Below, piece by piece: positions 60,955 to 64,000 of a stretch of DNA of 64,000 nucleotides. The stretch covers positions 757,538 to 821,537 of the forward strand of contig JBDRTY010000001.1 of NCBI GenBank assembly GCA_039801085.1. Direction: 5' to 3'. The DNA is from a candidate division WOR-3 bacterium. Its GTDB lineage: Bacteria > Hydrothermota > Tepidihabitantia > Tepidihabitantales > Tepidihabitantaceae. Each line of letters begins with the position of its first letter. Positions within the stretch are counted from its first letter, which is position 1. The notes under the pieces are model-generated. The model was not told the DNA's origin, searched no databases, and saw only the letters and a list, made by a program, of their open reading frames with translations. The position numbers and the translations under genes were made by a program.

Positions 60955-62655
60955 TTTCATCAGCTGAGTGAATGAAAGACAGTTGATGACATCACTTTTG
61001 GTAAGCCAGGCGCGACGCGCTGTCATTACACCATAACGCATCCAGCTGAGGTCGGAAACCGAATGGGCATCAGTATTGATGGCAATCAATACGCCTGCCT
61101 CCTTAGCCCGGCGTGCCCAGACATCATTGAGATCCAGTCGCTCGTAGTAGGAATTGATTTCGAGAATCTTGTGGTTCTGAGCAGCGCATTCAATTACCTT
61201 TTCGAGATTGATGTCGTACCCCGGCCGTTTTCCAATCAGCCTGCCACTCGGGTGGGCAATAATGTGCACTAATGGGTGTTCAATGGCGTTGCAGATGCGT
61301 CGGGTAGCATCACGATTGAACGCCTGATGAATTGAGGCAATTACCAAGTCGAGGCGGGCAAGAACCGAGTCTGGATAGTCAAGTCTGCCATCGGGGGTAA
61401 TGTCTACTTCCGCTGATTTAAGTATCCGGAAGTTTCTCAGGTTCTCATTCAGCCGGTCAATCTCATCACAGCGGGCAAGCAGCCGGTCGGCCGTAAGGCC
61501 GCCAGCATAACCGGCAGATTCTGAATGTTCAGCAATGGCAATGTGAGTATAGCCGAGCTGGCGTGCTGCCCGGATAATTTCCATCAGAGGTGAACTGCCA
61601 TCGGAGGCAGTTGTGTGGATGTGAAGGTCCGATTTTATATCCTCCTGATTTACCAATACCGGTAGCCGGTTTTCCTGGGCGGCTGCTATTTCCCCCCGGT
61701 CTTCTCGGAGTTCCGGTTCAATATAAGGCAGTCCAATTGCCTGATAGACTTCTAGTTCAGTTTTTCCGGCGATGCGGCGTTCGTTTCTGAAAACCCCGTA
61801 TTCAGATATTTTCAGTCCCATTTTCTGAGCCAGCGCACGCAGGGCAATGTTGTGATCCTTGGATCCGGTGAAATACTGGAGGGCGGCACCGAATATTTCC
61901 GGTTCCACTACCCGGAGGTCAATCTGGCGTAAACCGCTTGCACCGGCAATGACTATTGATGCCTTGGTTTCGCCAGCAGACAGCACCTGCCGGGTCATTG
62001 GGAATGTAACAAACCGATGGACGATCTGTTGAGGATTGTTGCCGGTGGCCAGGATATCCAGATCGCCGACAGTTTCCCGACCACGTCGCAGGGAACCGGC
62101 AGCAATTACTTTCTTGGCATCAGAACCTGATTTAATATAACCGATGATCAGTTCGGCGAGTTCAAAAGCTTCGTTGAGATACATCCTGGAACCAGCGCGT
62201 TCAATTTGCTCAAGTCCCTTAAGAATGTTTTCTACCTTCTTTTTGCCCATGCCGGGAAGCTCAGCCGCAGAACCGTCAGCCAGCACCCGCTTGAGGTCCT
62301 CGATGTTCTTTACCCGAAGCTTTTCGTTCAACAGTCTGACGGTTTTTGGTCCAACGCCAGGGATATCGAGCAGGGCAAATAGACCAGGTTCAATTCCCGC
62401 GGTTGCCTCTTCCAGTTTCTTCATCTTCCCAGTAGCAAGATACTCATGGATCTTTTTCGCAATTCCGGAACCGATTCCGGGCACAGTTTCCAGCCGGTTT
62501 TCGCGATCCAGTTCGGCAACATCTTCTGCCAGATCGATCAGAACCCGGGCTGCCTTGCGATAGGCAAGTACCCGAAATCCGGTTTCTCCCTTCAGTTCCA
62601 GGGCATCAGCAATTCTTTCAAAAATCCGGGCAAGCTCCTGATTTTTTATTGCCAT
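60925..62655 (-). CDS. polX: Bacterial/archaeal DNA polymerase X with PHP domain
   Basis: 576 residues: helix-hairpin-helix regions (LETVPGIGSGIAKKIHEYL, LLDIPGVGPKTVRLL, AELPGMGKKKVENIL), a polymerase domain with the metal pair in AAGSLRRGRETVGDLDILATG and a third Asp in QIDLRVVEPE, and a C-terminal PHP phosphoesterase (DLHIHTTASDGSSPLMEII, IAEHSESAGYAGGL, INTDAHSVSDL). This is the usual PolX order for gap-filling repair with 3'-5' exonuclease. Its start overlaps the amidohydrolase stop by 10 nt. Confidence 0.95.
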   Translation of the reverse strand: MAIKNQELARIFERIADALELKGETGFRVLAYRKAARVLIDLAEDVAELDRENRLETVPGIGSGIAKKIHEYLATGKMKKLEEATAGIEPGLFALLDIPGVGPKTVRLLNEKLRVKNIEDLKRVLADGSAAELPGMGKKKVENILKGLEQIERAGSRMYLNEAFELAELIIGYIKSGSDAKKVIAAGSLRRGRETVGDLDILATGNNPQQIVHRFVTFPMTRQVLSAGETKASIVIAGASGLRQIDLRVVEPEIFGAALQYFTGSKDHNIALRALAQKMGLKISEYGVFRNERRIAGKTELEVYQAIGLPYIEPELREDRGEIAAAQENRLPVLVNQEDIKSDLHIHTTASDGSSPLMEIIRAARQLGYTHIAIAEHSESAGYAGGLTADRLLARCDEIDRLNENLRNFRILKSAEVDITPDGRLDYPDSVLARLDLVIASIHQAFNRDATRRICNAIEHPLVHIIAHPSGRLIGKRPGYDINLEKVIECAAQNHKILEINSYYERLDLNDVWARRAKEAGVLIAINTDAHSVSDLSWMRYGVMTARRAWLTKSDVINCLSFTQLMKLLTRLRQGF

Positions 62656-64000
62656 GAATCTGCCTGGTAAATTACCTCACCTGCTCTAAAAGTCGCAATG
62701 ATCCGGGTCTGGATATCAATTCTTGGATCAGCACTGGTAATTACAAGATCAGCTTCCATTCCTGGCTTAAGGCTACCAATTCGATCTTCCATTTTAAGGG
62801 AATAGGCGGCATTTGCTGTGAAGAGGGCCAATGCTTCTGCCGAACTCAGCCTTTCGCTGCTATTAGGCAGCGAAATGGCGGCTTTGATGCCGAACAGCGG
62901 ATTGAGTGGAGTTACCGGTGCATCTGACCCCCCTGCAACGACAACGCCGGATTTGAAAAGCGTTCGGTAGGGGTTGGTCATACGCCAGCGTTCGCCAAGA
63001 CGTTTGGCATACATTCCGCTTGGTCCACCCCAGAGAAGTTCAAACGCCGGCTGGACACAGAGTATCAGCTTCAATTTACCGATACGATTGATCAGTTCCG
63101 GGCTCAGTAGTTCTGCATGTTCTATCCGGTGACGGAAGAATTCTGCAGTTTGCCCGACAAGTTGCTCATGACAGCGCACCAGCTGTTCAATTGCCCGGTT
63201 ACCGATGGCATGAAAAGCGGTTTGAAGGTTCAGACGAGTTGCCTGGCGTAGAAATTCCAGGACCTTGCTATCACTGTGGTAAAGAATACCGCTGAACCCA
63301 GGAACGTCAGCGTACTCTTCGGATAGGGCAGCGGTGTGCGATCCGAACGACCCATCAAGCAGCAAGCACCCTCCGATCCGTGACAATTGGAACTGGCATG
63401 CCAGCTCAACACTCCACGTTTGCATAAATGGCACCATGCGAACTTCAGCACATTCAAGCGCATTCAGAATAATATGCCATTCCGATTCCTCCATTTCCGG
63501 TGTACCCACCATTGCTGCGATTGTAGTGATTCCAGCTTGGGTAGCATCTTTGACGGTCAGCCGCAGGGCAGTTGTGAGTACCTCGGTTGGCAGTTGCCGT
63601 TTCATCCGGCTGGAGAGTAGTTCATAGGCAGGTCCGAAGACCAGGCCGGTTGGATTACCGGCACCATCAAATTCTATGCCTTCCGGCAATTGTAATGAAA
63701 GCATGTGTAATGCGGGCGTGTTTGCGATTCCGGAATGACCATCAACGCGGTAAACGAAAATCGGTTTTGTTCGGGTCAGCCGGTCAAGTTCCCGCCGATA
63801 AAGATGACGGTGTTCCCGGATTTGCTCCGGATCAAAGTTAAACGCCAAAATCAAAGGCAATTCCGACTTGTGATTCAGGGCTTCGGAAAGCAGTTCGAGG
63901 ACTTCACTCACCGAACGGGCAGAGGAGAGGTCGGGAAAGAATTTTGTCAATCCATATTCTATCGGATGAGCATGGCTGTCAATAAATCCCGGCAGTATGA
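62646..64000 (-). CDS. YtcJ-type metal-dependent amidohydrolase, N-terminus beyond the window
   Basis: The frame remains open to the window edge, and the codons before the TTG at 63950 read LPGFIDSHAHPIEYGLTKFF, including the DSHAHP metal motif, so the gene starts outside. Further features match the YtcJ-like amidohydrolase family: VDGHSGIANTPALHMLS, TTIAAM, GSFGSHTAALSEEY, FHAIGNRAIEQLV, RIEHAELLSPELINRI and VVAGGSDAPVTPLNPLFGIKAAI. The C-terminus (SLKPGMEADLVITSADP) is the small beta domain. Substrates are not predictable from sequence. It precedes polX in the same unit. Confidence 0.85.
   Translation of the reverse strand, partial: ILPGFIDSHAHPIEYGLTKFFPDLSSARSVSEVLELLSEALNHKSELPLILAFNFDPEQIREHRHLYRRELDRLTRTKPIFVYRVDGHSGIANTPALHMLSLQLPEGIEFDGAGNPTGLVFGPAYELLSSRMKRQLPTEVLTTALRLTVKDATQAGITTIAAMVGTPEMEESEWHIILNALECAEVRMVPFMQTWSVELACQFQLSRIGGCLLLDGSFGSHTAALSEEYADVPGFSGILYHSDSKVLEFLRQATRLNLQTAFHAIGNRAIEQLVRCHEQLVGQTAEFFRHRIEHAELLSPELINRIGKLKLILCVQPAFELLWGGPSGMYAKRLGERWRMTNPYRTLFKSGVVVAGGSDAPVTPLNPLFGIKAAISLPNSSERLSSAEALALFTANAAYSLKMEDRIGSLKPGMEADLVITSADPRIDIQTRIIATFRAGEVIYQADSWQ

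Noticed and set aside
62144-62563. 139-codon plus-strand frame opposite polX
   Set aside because: Serine-rich shadow of the helix-hairpin-helix region of PolX.
1-64000. CRISPR arrays, insertion sequences or rRNA
   Set aside because: No regularly spaced direct repeats, transposase motifs or rRNA sequence were recognised in the window by eye.

Overview
The window reads as a piece of chromosome from a Gram-negative (diderm) bacterium. Evidence for an outer membrane includes LptF/LptG permeases, an ExbB-ExbD-ExbD-TonB energiser with a TonB-dependent receptor, a PorV/PorQ-type protein, LapA/LapB, and secreted proteins ending in T9SS/FlgD-like C-terminal sorting domains. That mixture, with moderate GC and no encoded CCA on the tRNAs, resembles uncultivated FCB-like lineages such as candidate phylum WOR-3 (Stahlbacteria). 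The phylum is an inference; no marker in the window proves it.

Layout, left to right. (1) 1-7022, plus strand: the 3' end of a COG1839 kinase-like gene, a propeller-like lipoprotein with a large outer-membrane protein, a GspC/PilP-like membrane protein, and a secreted protein gene split by an in-frame TGA that sits on two perfect hairpins. (2) 7110-20609, plus: exbB, two exbD, tonB, a secreted protein, a palindrome and terminator, then a lipoprotein, a TonB-dependent receptor, a very large secreted protein, a PorV-like protein and a frameshifted FG-GAP gene. (3) 20606-23586, plus: a FakB-FakA fusion overlapping a divergent PlsY-like acyltransferase. (4) 30077-23806, minus: the cell-shape operon mreB-mreC-mreD-mrdA-rodA-rlmN, divergent from purM. 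(5) 41250-31305, minus: a possible mixed operon running tRNA-Arg(ACG), tadA, tRNA-Ser(CGA), M6 metalloprotease, repeat protein, small membrane protein, nadB, xerC/D-type recombinase. (6) 48858-41294, minus: ugd, UDP-glucuronate decarboxylase, Gfo/Idh/MocA oxidoreductase, glycosyltransferase, ftsE, ftsX, envC-like, holB. (7) 54342-48908, minus: miaB, lapA, lapB, mutS. (8) 54455-57092, plus: two-gene saccharopine pathway. (9) A ferritin-like gene (minus) divergent from lptF-lptG-hydrolase (plus), then polX and a truncated YtcJ-type amidohydrolase (minus).

Three themes run through the window. First, envelope biology dominates: elongasome, divisome FtsEX-EnvC, LPS export, TonB uptake and T9SS-like cargo. 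Second, many transcription units begin with a TTGAC-type -35 box and a -10 box only 6-11 nt before the start codon with no Shine-Dalgarno sequence, which predicts leaderless mRNAs and fixes several start codons. Third, tadA lies directly downstream of the gene for its own substrate, tRNA-Arg(ACG), in what looks like one transcript. The most speculative observation is a SECIS-like hairpin behind the in-frame TGA at 5649.
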